Positions 18,411 to 25,576 of a stretch of 64,000 nucleotides of DNA are shown here, piece by piece (the stretch's first letter is position 1; every line of letters starts with the position of its first letter). The notes under the pieces were generated by a model. The model did no database searches, was not told the DNA's origin, and worked only from the letters and a program-made list of their open reading frames with translations. Made by a program: the position numbers and the translations under genes. Origin of the DNA: Micromonospora chokoriensis (GTDB taxonomy: Bacteria > Actinomycetota > Actinomycetes > Mycobacteriales > Micromonosporaceae); assembly GCF_000718555.1 (NCBI RefSeq), contig NZ_JOAN01000018.1, positions 62,001 to 126,000 of the forward strand, read 5' to 3'.

Positions 18411-19301
18411 TTATGCTGTCGTCAGGTGGCGGTAGACGGTGGCCCGCGACACCCCCAGCGCGGCGGCGATCGCGTCCACCGAGTGGGTGCCCGCCGCGTG
18501 CATCCGCCGGGCCGCCTCGACCTGCTCCCGGCCCAGCGCGGGCGGCCGTCCCGGCCGTCGACGCCGGCTCGCAATCCCCGCCCCGCCGGCCACGTCCGGT
18601 GGCGTCGTCGGGCTCGTGCCCGCCGCGGCCGCACCCCTCGCGGTCGCGTGCGTCGGGGTTCCGCGCGCCGGCCGGATCGTCGTGCCCGGCTCGACCACGG
18701 CGTCCCGGTGCGCCGCGACTGCGGCGTCCGCAGGCGGGCTGGTCTCGACATTCGTGGGCAGCGGGGCCAGCAGTCGGCGTACGCCGTCGAGCATGTCGGC
18801 GCGCAGCACCTCGTCGGACACGTCGGTGAAGAAGACGATCGGGTCGCTGCACGCGGCCACCGCCTGCACCGCGAGCACCCGCTCGCGGCGGCCGGCATCC
18901 GGCCCGGCGATGAGGTCGTTGGCCCGCATCGCCACCTCCATGAGGCGGTGGTACGTGTCGCCCCGGCCGACCAGCGCGATGTCGTGGAAGAGCATGCCGA
19001 GCGGCCGGCGGTGGGCGAGCATGATGTCCACCCAGCCCTCCAGCACCGTCCACCGGGCCAACTCGGTGGGCTGCGTCCGGGCCGAGTCGAGCAGTGCCTC
19101 CAGGTCCGCCACCAGGGGCTCGACCAGGGCGGCGAGCAGATGCTCCTTGGCCGGGAAGTGGTACAGGATCGCGGTCTTGGTCAGCCGCAGCCGTTCGCCG
19201 ATCTGACGCAGCGAGGTGCGCTGGTAGCCGTGTTCGGCGAACAGGTCGAGCGCGGCGCGCAGGATCCGGGTGCGGGTGTCGTCCGCGGGATCGGCGGTCA
19301 T
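18411..19301 (-). CDS. TetR-family regulator with an extra C-terminal Hin-type HTH
   Basis: This 296-aa protein is much longer than a usual TetR (about 200). The N-terminal domain is standard TetR: RILRAALDLFAEHGYQRTSL then RLRLTKTAILYHFPAKEHLL. After the ligand domain comes an Ala/Pro/Arg linker, then a resolvase/Hin-type helix-turn-helix with the core GRPPALGREQVEAARRM and SVDAIAAALGVSRATVYRHL. It is therefore predicted to have two DNA-binding domains per chain. It is divergent from the ABC exporter pair and likely controls it through the 19355-19369 palindrome. Start: ATG 19301. Confidence 0.88.
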   Translation of the reverse strand: MTADPADDTRTRILRAALDLFAEHGYQRTSLRQIGERLRLTKTAILYHFPAKEHLLAALVEPLVADLEALLDSARTQPTELARWTVLEGWVDIMLAHRRPLGMLFHDIALVGRGDTYHRLMEVAMRANDLIAGPDAGRRERVLAVQAVAACSDPIVFFTDVSDEVLRADMLDGVRRLLAPLPTNVETSPPADAAVAAHRDAVVEPGTTIRPARGTPTHATARGAAAAGTSPTTPPDVAGGAGIASRRRRPGRPPALGREQVEAARRMHAAGTHSVDAIAAALGVSRATVYRHLTTA

Positions 19302-19354
19302 GTCGGCAAGCCTAGCCACGTCCTGACCGGTGGGCACGATCACCGTTGATTTGC

Positions 19355-19369
19355 CTGACCGCCGGTCAG
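19355..19369. promoter_or_regulatory. Perfect 15-bp palindrome, candidate TetR operator
   Basis: CTGACCGCCGGTCAG is a perfect dyad around a central C between the divergent TetR gene and the ABC exporter operon. A partial copy (CCTGACCGG) lies at about 19322-19330. The GACCG/CGGTC half-sites resemble known TetR operators in actinomycetes. Confidence 0.65.
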
Positions 19370-19409
19370 TACAGTGGGGACGGTCGACGCACCCAACGCA
19401 GGAGGGGCC

Positions 19410-20375
19410 ATGCCCGTCATCTCGATCACCAACCTGGTCAAGAAGTTCGGCGTCATCCGGGCACTCGACGGGTTGGATCTGCACGTCGAGCAGGGGGAGG
19501 TGCACGGCTTCCTCGGGCCCAACGGCTCCGGAAAGTCCACCACCATCCGGATCCTGCTCGGGCTGCTCCGCCGCGACTCCGGCGACGCCCAGGTGCTCGG
19601 CGCCGACCCGTGGCGCGACGCGGTCCGCCTGCACCGCAGGCTGGCGTACGTGCCGGGCGACGTCAGTCTCTGGCCCAACCTCACCGGCGGGCAAGCCATC
19701 GACCTGCTCGGTCAGTTGCGTGGCGGCCTCGACCGGCGTCGCCGCGACGAGCTGCTGCACCGCTTCGACCTCGACCCGACCCGCCGCTGCCGCACCTACT
19801 CCAAGGGCAACCGGCAGAAGGTCGCCATCGTCGCCGCCTTCTCCTCCCCGGTGGAGCTCTACGTGCTCGACGAGCCGACCTCCGGCCTCGACCCCCTGAT
19901 GGAGGCGGTGTTCCAGGACGAGGTGCGGCGGATCAAGGAGGCCGGCTCCACAGTGCTGCTCTCCAGCCACGTGCTCGCCGAGGTCGAGGCGCTCTGCGAC
20001 CGGGTCAGCATCATCCGGGAGGGCCGCACCGTCGAGTCCGGCACCCTGGCCGAGCTGCGCCACCTCACCCGTACGGCGGTGACCGTCGAGACGGCCCGTC
20101 CGGTCAGCGGCCTGGACGCGCTGCCCGGCGTGCACAACCTGCACGAGGCCGACGGTCGTATCCACCTGGAGGTCGACCCCGCTCACCTCGACGAGCTGCT
20201 CGGCCAGCTCATCCGCTTCGGCGTCCGCGCGCTGACCAGCACACCACCCACCCTGGAACAGCTCTTCCTGCGCCACTACGGCGGCGACCCCGCCGCCGCT
20301 ACCACGGGCGCTGACGCTCCCGCCGCCAGCGTCCCGGCCGCCGATGCGCAGGCCCTGCAGGGCGGTGCGCGGTGA
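19410..20375 (+). CDS. ABC transporter ATP-binding protein (drug/antibiotic exporter)
   Basis: This 321-aa DrrA-like ATPase has Walker A GPNGSGKSTT, the altered signature YSKGNRQKVAI usual for this exporter group, and Walker B LYVLDEPTSGLDP. The Ala-rich C-terminal tail probably contacts the permease. The ATG at 19410 follows AGGAGGGG. Its stop overlaps the permease start as GTGA, so the two subunits are coupled. Confidence 0.92.
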   Translation: MPVISITNLVKKFGVIRALDGLDLHVEQGEVHGFLGPNGSGKSTTIRILLGLLRRDSGDAQVLGADPWRDAVRLHRRLAYVPGDVSLWPNLTGGQAIDLLGQLRGGLDRRRRDELLHRFDLDPTRRCRTYSKGNRQKVAIVAAFSSPVELYVLDEPTSGLDPLMEAVFQDEVRRIKEAGSTVLLSSHVLAEVEALCDRVSIIREGRTVESGTLAELRHLTRTAVTVETARPVSGLDALPGVHNLHEADGRIHLEVDPAHLDELLGQLIRFGVRALTSTPPTLEQLFLRHYGGDPAAATTGADAPAASVPAADAQALQGGAR

Positions 20376-21997
20376 GCGCACTGACCGGCACGACCCTGCT
20401 GGCCCGGCTCGTGCTGCGCCGCGACCAGATCCGCCTCGCCGTCTGGATCGTCGGCACACCGCTGCTCGGCTACGCCCTCGCCGGCAGCGTCGCCGGCGTC
20501 TACCCGGTCCAGGAGGCCCGGCTGGGCTACGCCACCACCTCGGCGTCCAGCCTGGTGGCCCGCGCCTTCAACGGCCCCATCCACGGGACCGACCTCGGCG
20601 CCGTGGTGGTCGCCGAGACGTACGTGACGCTGGCTCTGATCGTCGCCCTGCTGAGCACCTTCGCGGTGACCCGGCACACCCGGCAGAACGAGGAGACCGG
20701 CCGGGCCGAACTGCTCGGCGCCTCCGTGGTCGGCCGGTACGCGCCGCTGACCGCCGCGCTGCTCGTCACCGTCGCGGCGAACGCCCTGGCCGCCGTGCTG
20801 CTCGCGGTCGCGCTTGTCGGCGCCGGCCTGCCGCTCGCCGGCTCCGTCGCGGCCGCCGCCGCGATCGGCGGCGTCGGCGTCGCCTTCACCGCCATCGCCG
20901 CGGTCACCGCCCAACTCTCCGTCACCTCGCGCGGCGCCAACTCCCTCGCCGCCGCCGCCGTCGGACTCTCCTTCGTGCTGCGCGCCGCCGGCGACGTCTT
21001 CGGCTCCCAGAGCGCCGACGGTACCCAGGTGCGGAGCGCCTGGCCGTCATGGATCTCCCCGCTCGGCTGGGGCAACCAGGTACGAGCCTTCGACGGTGAA
21101 CGCTGGTGGGTGCTCGCCCTGCCCGCCGCGCTGCTGCTCGCCGGGGTGGCGCTGGCGTACACCCTCGCCGAGCGACGCGACCAGGGGGCCGGGCTGATCG
21201 CCCCCCGACGCGGCCCGGCCACCGGCGCGCGACAACTGCTCAGCCCCGCCGGGCTGGCCTGGCGGATGCAGCGCGGCGCGCTGCTCGGCTGGGCGGTGGG
21301 GGTGGCCGTGCTCGGCTTCTCCATGGGCGTCGCCGCCGACGAGTTCAACGACATGATCGACGCGAATCCGGCCGCCGCCGAGGCGATAAACGCGATGGGT
21401 GGCGGCGCCGGCCTGGTCAAGTCGTACCTGGCCGCGATGCTCGCCCTCTTCGCCCTGACCATCGGCGCGTACGTCGTGCAGGCCCTGCTGCGCGTACGCG
21501 CCGACGAAGCCGACGGGGTGCTGGAAGCCGCCCTCGCCACAGCGGTCAGCCGCACCCGTTGGCTCGGCACCCAGGTGCTCGCCGCGGTGCTCGGCGCCGT
21601 CGCCCTGCTGCTGCTCGCCGGCGTGACCACCGGCCTCGGCTACGGCGTCGTCACCGGCGACCCGCTCGGGCAGGCCGTCGAGCTGGGCGGTGCTGCGCTG
21701 CTGCGGCTGCCCGCCCTGCTCGTGGTGGCCGGGGTGGTGACCGCGATCTTCGGGCTGCTGCCCCGCTGGTCGGTGGTGCTGTCCTGGACGACGCTACTGG
21801 TCTTCCTGCTCCTCGGGCAGCTCGGCGCGGTGCTGGAGCTGCCCCAGGCCGCGCTCAACGTCTCCCCGTACACCCACGTGCCGGCCGTGCCCGCGGTCGA
21901 CCCGGCGGCGCTTCCCCTGGTGGTGCTGGCGGCGGTGGCCGCGGCCCTGCTCGCCGTCGGCGTGGCCGCCTTCCGCCACCGCGACGTCCCGTCCTGA
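20372..21997 (+). CDS. ABC exporter permease (polyketide-antibiotic exporter type)
   Basis: This 541-aa membrane protein has about twelve hydrophobic segments in two similar halves, as in large permeases paired with DrrA-type ATPases in actinomycetes. The GTG start overlaps the ATPase gene. Together with that ATPase it likely exports a hydrophobic compound; the adjacent TetR-like protein is the probable regulator. The substrate is unknown. Confidence 0.9.
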   Translation: MSALTGTTLLARLVLRRDQIRLAVWIVGTPLLGYALAGSVAGVYPVQEARLGYATTSASSLVARAFNGPIHGTDLGAVVVAETYVTLALIVALLSTFAVTRHTRQNEETGRAELLGASVVGRYAPLTAALLVTVAANALAAVLLAVALVGAGLPLAGSVAAAAAIGGVGVAFTAIAAVTAQLSVTSRGANSLAAAAVGLSFVLRAAGDVFGSQSADGTQVRSAWPSWISPLGWGNQVRAFDGERWWVLALPAALLLAGVALAYTLAERRDQGAGLIAPRRGPATGARQLLSPAGLAWRMQRGALLGWAVGVAVLGFSMGVAADEFNDMIDANPAAAEAINAMGGGAGLVKSYLAAMLALFALTIGAYVVQALLRVRADEADGVLEAALATAVSRTRWLGTQVLAAVLGAVALLLLAGVTTGLGYGVVTGDPLGQAVELGGAALLRLPALLVVAGVVTAIFGLLPRWSVVLSWTTLLVFLLLGQLGAVLELPQAALNVSPYTHVPAVPAVDPAALPLVVLAAVAAALLAVGVAAFRHRDVPS

Positions 21998-22018
21998 CCA
22001 ACGGCTCGGGCGTCCCGA

Positions 22019-22081
22019 TGATCGCTGGCAGCTCAGCGACTCGGCACGCCGACGTCAGCCCTGCTGAGCTGCCACCGATCA
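22019..22081 (+). terminator. Long hairpin after the exporter permease gene
   Basis: The arms at 22019-22037 and 22063-22081 pair over 19 positions with one C-C mismatch around a 25-nt loop. It lies 22 bp after the permease stop and is the strongest terminator candidate in this part of the window. It also marks the approximate edge between core-like genes and the defence island. Confidence 0.75.
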
Positions 22082-22195
22082 CCTGACTAACACACGTGGG
22101 GTCCGACCGGGCGTTGTACACAGGTCGGTGGCTGTCCACAGAGGGCCGGCAGGTGCGGTTGCGGTGGGCTTGGGTAAGGCTTCACGGTTCCGTGC

Positions 22196-23146
22196 GTGAA
22201 CTCGGTGCTTCGGGAACTCGTGGAGCTTGGCGGTGGGCTGGTGACGCTCGGGACGGCCGGGCAGGTGGTGCCGTCGTGGACGCTTCAGCAGGCTTGCCGT
22301 AACGGCGAGTTGGTGCGGGTTCTGCCTGAGGTATTCGTGGCGGCGCACCTCGTCGGTGGGCGACCCGGCGTTCCGGTTCTGAGTCGACTCGACCCTGCCC
22401 TGAGCCGGCGGGCGGCTCTCGCCTGGGCCGGCGCCTACGGCGCGCTCAGTCATCTCAGCGCGCTCGCCGTGTGGGGACTGCGCCCCGAGGTGGTTGGTGA
22501 CCCCGTGCACCTGAGTGCGTCGGCGAGCGCGAGCCTGCGCACCCGACCCGGAGTGATCGTGCATCGACGCCGCGGGCTGACCATCGAGCCGCCGCAGGTG
22601 ATACTTCGGCGGGGCCTGATGGTCACCCGCCTCGAACAGGCCCTCGTCGACTCGTGGCCGACGATGCCGCCCACCGACCGGCGGGCGTTGGTGATCCGAG
22701 CGGTCAACGACTGGCTGACCACACCCGAACGGCTGTCGGCGGCCCTGGAGCGGGTGCCGAAGCTGATCGACCGGGCGGCGCTCCGGCATCTGCTTGCGAA
22801 GCTTGCCGACGGGTGCCGCAGCCCGCTCGAAATCTGGGGTCAGGAGCACGTATTCACCGGTCCGGGGATGCCGACGTTCCGCCGGCAGGTGTCGGTCCGT
22901 GTCGGGGGCCGCTTGGTGTACCTCGACATGTTCGCCGAGCGGGAACGGGTCAACATCGAACTCGACGGGGCCACCACCCACGGCAGCCCTTGGCAGCGCG
23001 AGATCGACCTGCGCCGTGATGCCCTACTGGCGGCCGTTGGGATCCTGGTCGTCCGCTTCGCCCACCGCCGCCTCGTGCACGAGGCCGAAGCGGTACGCCG
23101 GGAGACCCTGGCCATCCTGGCCATCCTGGCGGCCCGCCGGAACTGA
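22196..23146 (+). CDS. AbiEi-like/DUF559 domain protein
   Basis: This 316-aa protein has an N-terminal segment resembling the winged-helix AbiEi antitoxin family (VVPSWTLQQACRNGELVRVLP) and a C-terminal DUF559 Vsr-like domain (FAERERVNIELDGATTHG, then RRDALLAAVGILVVRF). The latter fold belongs to the restriction-endonuclease superfamily. No AbiEii-type toxin gene is next to it, so a classical toxin-antitoxin pair is not supported. The GTG start is at the first plausible site. The role is unknown; it stands alone at the start of the island. Confidence 0.75.
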   Translation: MNSVLRELVELGGGLVTLGTAGQVVPSWTLQQACRNGELVRVLPEVFVAAHLVGGRPGVPVLSRLDPALSRRAALAWAGAYGALSHLSALAVWGLRPEVVGDPVHLSASASASLRTRPGVIVHRRRGLTIEPPQVILRRGLMVTRLEQALVDSWPTMPPTDRRALVIRAVNDWLTTPERLSAALERVPKLIDRAALRHLLAKLADGCRSPLEIWGQEHVFTGPGMPTFRRQVSVRVGGRLVYLDMFAERERVNIELDGATTHGSPWQREIDLRRDALLAAVGILVVRFAHRRLVHEAEAVRRETLAILAILAARRN

Positions 23147-23236
23147 TGCGGGTGTTGTTCGGAGACTGATAGACCATCATGGGTCTTGCCGAGCAGGACT
23201 TAGCGCAGGTGCGAACCTCGCACGACAAGCGCGGCA

Positions 23237-23977
23237 TCAATTGGTGCTCGCGGTCCACGTCCGATCGCTGTCGTCCAGGTGGCCGACACGCTGAAGCTGT
23301 GCCACATCGTGAACGATGATTTGGCGATAGCCCGTCTGAATGACTCCCGCCTGCCGGAGTTCACGGAGGGCCTTCTCCACCGTCGGCTCTGCGGCACCGC
23401 AGAGTGACGCCAGCTCGGGCTGAGTCAGCGTCACTCCGACGGTACGACCGGCACCGGTGATCTCGCCGTGTGTCGTCGAAAGTTCGGCCAGAACCCGGGC
23501 CAAGCGGATCTTTGCCGGGTAGGCGGTGAAGTCGACTCGGCGTTGGTTCGCCCACCGGAAGCGGGCCGCAGTGGTTCGTGCCAGGGCGAGCGCGGCGTCT
23601 GGCTGATCGAGGAGGAAGGGATGCCAGTCTCGCTTGTGGATGACGCTGATCAGGCCCACGCCGCATGTTGTAACCGTCGCTGTCCGTGGCGTGTCATTGA
23701 GTGCGGAGATTTCGCCGACCACGTCGCCTGAGACGCGGATGGCCAGGAGCGCTTGACGGCCATCTGTCATGTTGACGGTCACCTTCGTAATGGCTTCTCG
23801 GAGAAGTATCAGGTGGCTCCCGGTGTCTCCCTCCCGCAAGATGTGGTCGCCAGGCCTAACCGAGACAGTCGTTCCCAACGCAAGGAGGCTGGCTCTGGCC
23901 TTCGAACTCAGGCAGCCAAGCAGGGTGCCGGGAGGCCAGGAAAGACTCACCGACGGCTGGTCGTGGTTGCGTCGCAT
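23237..23977 (-). CDS. Crp/Fnr-family regulator with intact cyclic-nucleotide pocket
   Basis: This 246-aa protein has an N-terminal cyclic-nucleotide-binding domain and a C-terminal Crp winged helix (LTQPELASLCGAAEPTVEKAL). The phosphate-binding cassette reads GDVVGEISALNDTPRTATV and keeps the conserved Glu (about 89) and Arg (about 98), so nucleotide binding is likely, unlike Fnr-type members. No iron-sulfur Cys cluster is seen. The ATG at 23977 has a GGGGTACTGAG site; upstream in-frame codons lack one. It lies 113 bp downstream of the Pycsar-like membrane gene on the same strand and faces away from a nucleotidyl cyclase-like gene, so a linked second-messenger circuit is likely (inference). 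Confidence 0.9.
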   Translation of the reverse strand: MRRNHDQPSVSLSWPPGTLLGCLSSKARASLLALGTTVSVRPGDHILREGDTGSHLILLREAITKVTVNMTDGRQALLAIRVSGDVVGEISALNDTPRTATVTTCGVGLISVIHKRDWHPFLLDQPDAALALARTTAARFRWANQRRVDFTAYPAKIRLARVLAELSTTHGEITGAGRTVGVTLTQPELASLCGAAEPTVEKALRELRQAGVIQTGYRQIIVHDVAQLQRVGHLDDSDRTWTASTN

Positions 23978-24090
23978 CTCAGTACCCCGTTCGTCGGCAG
24001 GCGCCCCTGCTCGTGGCGGATGCACAGGGGCAGCCATTGGACGCATTGTTTCTGATGCGAAGTGCCCGCAGAAGCTCCCCGCTGCCTCTA

Positions 24091-24618
24091 TCAATTACCC
24101 ATTACGGCGATGGTCAGCCAAACTAGGCCAGTGCAGCTGGCAGCCGCGCTCCAGGGCATCGCAGATCGCACCCGTTGGTGCTTCGTGAGCGCGATATCGG
24201 CGAGGACTGTCGCTAGGAGCCATGCTTCGGCGGGCTCCCCACCTGCGTCAAGTTGTGGCGGCGCGACGCGGACGGCACGTAGCGCCGGGAACCCGAACCT
24301 GTTGGGTGAGGGAGGCCCGGACGTCTGAGGCCGAAAGCCGATTGCGAGATGTCGCGTCGCGATCAGGAGAGTGGTCAGGAAGAACAGACCGATGCAGTAC
24401 ACGACCATGGCGACGTGGCGACCCGCAGCAACGTGTAGGACCACGGGTGCCTGGCTGATGATGAGGGTCACCACGGAACCATGGAAGGCGAACATCCTAG
24501 CGATCTTGGTGTCGGCATGCCGGATGGAGTCCTGGTGTAGGTGGATCGCAGCGAGCGCCCGCTCAACGTCCGTGTCGGGCCGCGCGTACCTCAGCCGATG
24601 GCGCGTTGGAATGGTCAT
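24091..24618 (-). CDS. Pycsar-like transmembrane effector (PycTM family)
   Basis: This 175-aa protein has the PycTM-like lead HLHQDSIRHADTKIARMF (about 27-44), a tight pair of hydrophobic helices (about 46-92), and a third near the C-terminus (AASCTGLVWLTIAVMG). Pycsar TM effectors damage the membrane when activated by cCMP or cUMP. No nucleotide-binding domain is visible in this short chain, so sensing may rest with the neighbouring Crp-type protein or with unseen contacts. It is divergent from the cyclase-like gene across 169 bp. The family call rests on motif spacing and topology. Confidence 0.72.
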   Translation of the reverse strand: MTIPTRHRLRYARPDTDVERALAAIHLHQDSIRHADTKIARMFAFHGSVVTLIISQAPVVLHVAAGRHVAMVVYCIGLFFLTTLLIATRHLAIGFRPQTSGPPSPNRFGFPALRAVRVAPPQLDAGGEPAEAWLLATVLADIALTKHQRVRSAMPWSAAASCTGLVWLTIAVMGN

Positions 24619-24787
24619 GGGTCCAGGGAAGATGAGGAGCGGCGGCGGTACCCCCTCTCAGTACGGGTTTCCGCCTTTCCGACAGGTGTTCATCTGCTTC
24701 CTGACAACCCGTACTTCGACGGGTTTCCCACCGTCCGCCATCGCTATAAGTGAGATGACCACAACCTGCGGGGCGTGAGGGGACGAG
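24619..24787. promoter_or_regulatory. Divergent promoter region with a 10-bp inverted repeat
   Basis: AGTACGGGTT (24660-24669) and AACCCGTACT (24706-24715) are perfect inverted copies 36 bp apart, and GGGTTTCC occurs directly at 24665 and 24721. A TATAAG hexamer at 24745-24750 could be a -10 element for the cyclase operon. The arrangement would suit looping or paired binding by a regulator such as the adjacent Crp-type protein (inference). Confidence 0.5.
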
Positions 24788-25576
24788 ATGTCAACGTTGC
24801 AGCCGGACCGTCGACTGATGATGTTCGTGGACATGGAGAGCTACAGCCGGCACGACGACGCCGGCCAGGTCAACGCCCAAACGAGCTTTCGCCTGCTCAT
24901 GCAGAGAGCGGCTGAGCAATGCGGGCTTGAGCGGGAGGGTTGGGAGATCCAGCCCACCGGCGACGGGGAGCTTGCGCTCTTCCCGCTCGGTACGCCTGAA
25001 CCCCGGGTCGTTGCCGACCTCGTGCCCGCCATGGACAGGATTCTCCGCGACCACAACCGTCATGCCGGTCAGCACGCGCAGGTTCGGATGCGGGTTGCTT
25101 TCCACCAGGGACTGGTGACGAAGACGGAGAACGGTTACGCCGGCTCTGCGGTCGTGACCGCGGCTCGCCTGGTAGAGGCACCCCCGTTGAAGGACGCGTT
25201 GGCATCATTCCCCGAGGCGGCGGTGGCGATGATCGTCTCCTCCACCCTTTATCGAGAGGTGGTGAGCCAGTCGTACAGCGGGATACGGAAGGAGCGTTAC
25301 GGTCGGGTCAGTGTCCACGTAAAATCATTCGGCGAGGAGGCGTGGATCTTCGTTCCCGACGAGAACATCAATTCGGCGAGAGTCGTACCTCTCGGTGCGA
25401 CTACGCCGGCACCCCGGCCTGACGCAGGCGGCGCAGGCAGGGTGCAGGCAGAACTGGCAGGTGGGAGCCGGTTCGATTTCGGCAGTGTGGTCAACCACGG
25501 TCCGGCCGTCTTCGGCGATCAGGGTCAAGCGTGGGGTGCGGCGGCCAGGCGGACTGACGGGGACGGGCGACAGTGA
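24788..25576 (+). CDS. Class III nucleotidyl cyclase-like protein with C-terminal interaction motif
   Basis: This 262-aa soluble protein has a cyclase-like core: MMFVDMESYS carries the first metal Asp (D15), IQPTGDGELALFP the second (D59), and YAGSAVVTAARLVEA matches the catalytic loop with Arg (R127) kept but the usual Asn replaced by Val. It may therefore make an unusual cyclic nucleotide or be a divergent sensor. The tail (about 230-250) has SVVNHGPAVFGDQ, echoed in the next protein. The ATG follows GAGGGGACGAG. Its stop overlaps the next gene as GTGA. Whether it is a true Pycsar cyclase cannot be settled here. Confidence 0.75.
   Translation: MSTLQPDRRLMMFVDMESYSRHDDAGQVNAQTSFRLLMQRAAEQCGLEREGWEIQPTGDGELALFPLGTPEPRVVADLVPAMDRILRDHNRHAGQHAQVRMRVAFHQGLVTKTENGYAGSAVVTAARLVEAPPLKDALASFPEAAVAMIVSSTLYREVVSQSYSGIRKERYGRVSVHVKSFGEEAWIFVPDENINSARVVPLGATTPAPRPDAGGAGRVQAELAGGSRFDFGSVVNHGPAVFGDQGQAWGAAARRTDGDGRQ

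Noticed and set aside
22196..23146. AbiE type IV toxin-antitoxin pair
   Set aside because: Only an AbiEi-like domain is present; no AbiEii nucleotidyltransferase lies next to it.
22000..24000. tRNA gene or attachment site at the left edge of the island
   Set aside because: No cloverleaf-like sequence or flanking direct repeat was recognised, and no integrase gene is in the window.
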